A stretch of DNA of 5,396 bases from Wenzhouxiangella sp. (GTDB lineage: Bacteria > Pseudomonadota > Gammaproteobacteria > Xanthomonadales > Wenzhouxiangellaceae). The notes beneath the pieces are model-generated. The model did no database searches. It worked only from the letters and a program-made list of their open reading frames with translations, and was not told the DNA's origin. Below, one piece after another: positions 5,032 through 5,396 of this stretch; the first letter of the stretch is position 1, and each line of letters starts with the position of its first letter. The stretch lies in contig SKIE01000339.1 of assembly GCA_007116585.1 (NCBI GenBank), forward strand, positions 1-5,396, in the 5' to 3' direction. A program made the translations under genes and the position numbers.

Positions 5032-5396
5032 ATGCATCGCCGGAAAACGGCCCTTGATTTCCTGATTGCGCTCTGTACTGTTTTTCTGTTGGTGGCCTGT
5101 TCGCCACAAGAGCCTGCCGAAACCACCGCCGAGCCACCGGCGCCGTCCGCTGCGGTGGAGCACAGTGACCCGCCCGTCGTGGCCGGCATAGCCGCCGCCC
5201 ACCCGATGGCCGTGGATGCTGGCCTGGCGGTGTTGCGCCGAGGCGGCAGCGCGGCAGATGCGGCGGTGGCTGTGCAGGTCATGCTGAGTCTGGTCGAGCC
5301 GCAGAGTTCCGGTATCGGCGGCGGTGCTTTCTTGCTGCACTATGACGCCGAAACCTCCGAAATCACCGCGTTCGACGGTCGCGAGACCGCACCGGC
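5032..5396 (+). CDS. ggt: Gamma-glutamyltransferase, lipoprotein form (3' partial)
   Basis: This is the N-terminal 121 residues of a gamma-glutamyltransferase, which cleaves or transfers the gamma-glutamyl group of glutathione and related compounds in the periplasm. The frame runs off the window end, and full-length enzymes are about 550-600 residues. The signal peptide (MHRRKTALDF then a hydrophobic core) ends in lipobox LVAC with Cys23 and Ser24, so the enzyme is predicted to be lipid-anchored rather than freely soluble. A Pro/Ala/Glu-rich linker (25-48) follows. The family core starts at VVAGIAAAHPMAVDAGLAVL (49-68), then GGSAADAAVAV (71-81), EPQSSGIGGGAFLL (89-102) and FDGRETAP (114-121). 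Arg117 corresponds to the substrate-carboxylate-binding arginine of the E. coli enzyme (Arg114). The maturation site with its catalytic threonine lies beyond the window, so activity cannot be judged. It is transcribed divergently from the small lipoprotein gene. Confidence 0.9.
   Translation, partial: MHRRKTALDFLIALCTVFLLVACSPQEPAETTAEPPAPSAAVEHSDPPVVAGIAAAHPMAVDAGLAVLRRGGSAADAAVAVQVMLSLVEPQSSGIGGGAFLLHYDAETSEITAFDGRETAP

Noticed and set aside
4891..5340. 149-codon open frame on the - strand over the divergent region
   Set aside because: It runs antisense through the gamma-glutamyltransferase gene and across the promoter region. Composition is His/Arg/Gly-rich with no domain.

Overview
This is a GC-rich, densely coding bacterial window. 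The gene types (hybrid-type sensor kinase, a lemA–M48 protease pair, two Sec/lipobox lipoproteins) and the sigma70-like promoter suggest a Gram-negative proteobacterium, most likely a gammaproteobacterium of the Xanthomonadales/Chromatiales kind. That placement is inferred from protein style and is not proven. No rRNA or tRNA gene, CRISPR array, insertion sequence or phage gene is visible.

Layout. (1) Bases 1-2069, + strand: the 3' part of a large membrane sensor histidine kinase. It has the end of a sensor propeller, a Y_Y_Y domain, one membrane helix, a GAF-like region, HisKA, HATPase_c and a degenerate receiver-like tail. A short hairpin with a T run follows its stop. (2) Bases 2145-4645, + strand: a two-gene operon of lemA and an HtpX-like M48 membrane metalloprotease. 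The protease has a long C-terminal extension resembling a split TerB-like fold. The two genes are 8 bases apart. A possible eight-codon leader ORF with a strong Shine-Dalgarno ends in TAATG over the lemA start. (3) Bases 4639-4875, - strand: a small lipoprotein of unknown function, whose 3' end overlaps the protease gene tail-to-tail by 7 bases. (4) Bases 4876-5031: a divergent intergenic region with a good sigma70-like promoter for the small lipoprotein. A perfect 7-bp inverted repeat sits between its -35 and -10 boxes, and a second dyad faces the next gene. (5) Bases 5032-5396, + strand: the start of a lipid-anchored gamma-glutamyltransferase, cut by the window end.

How the genes fit together. 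LemA and M48 proteases are commonly encoded side by side and are thought to act together in cell-envelope protein quality control. The kinase also senses at the envelope, but a probable terminator separates it from lemA, so co-regulation is not shown. The small lipoprotein and the gamma-glutamyltransferase share a divergent control region and are both predicted to be envelope-anchored. Most of the window is ordinary core-type sequence. The points most worth a second look are the operator-like dyad inside a promoter spacer, the protease's C-terminal extension, the degenerate receiver on the kinase, and the possible leader peptide of lemA. I see no clear evidence of an entirely new biological system.
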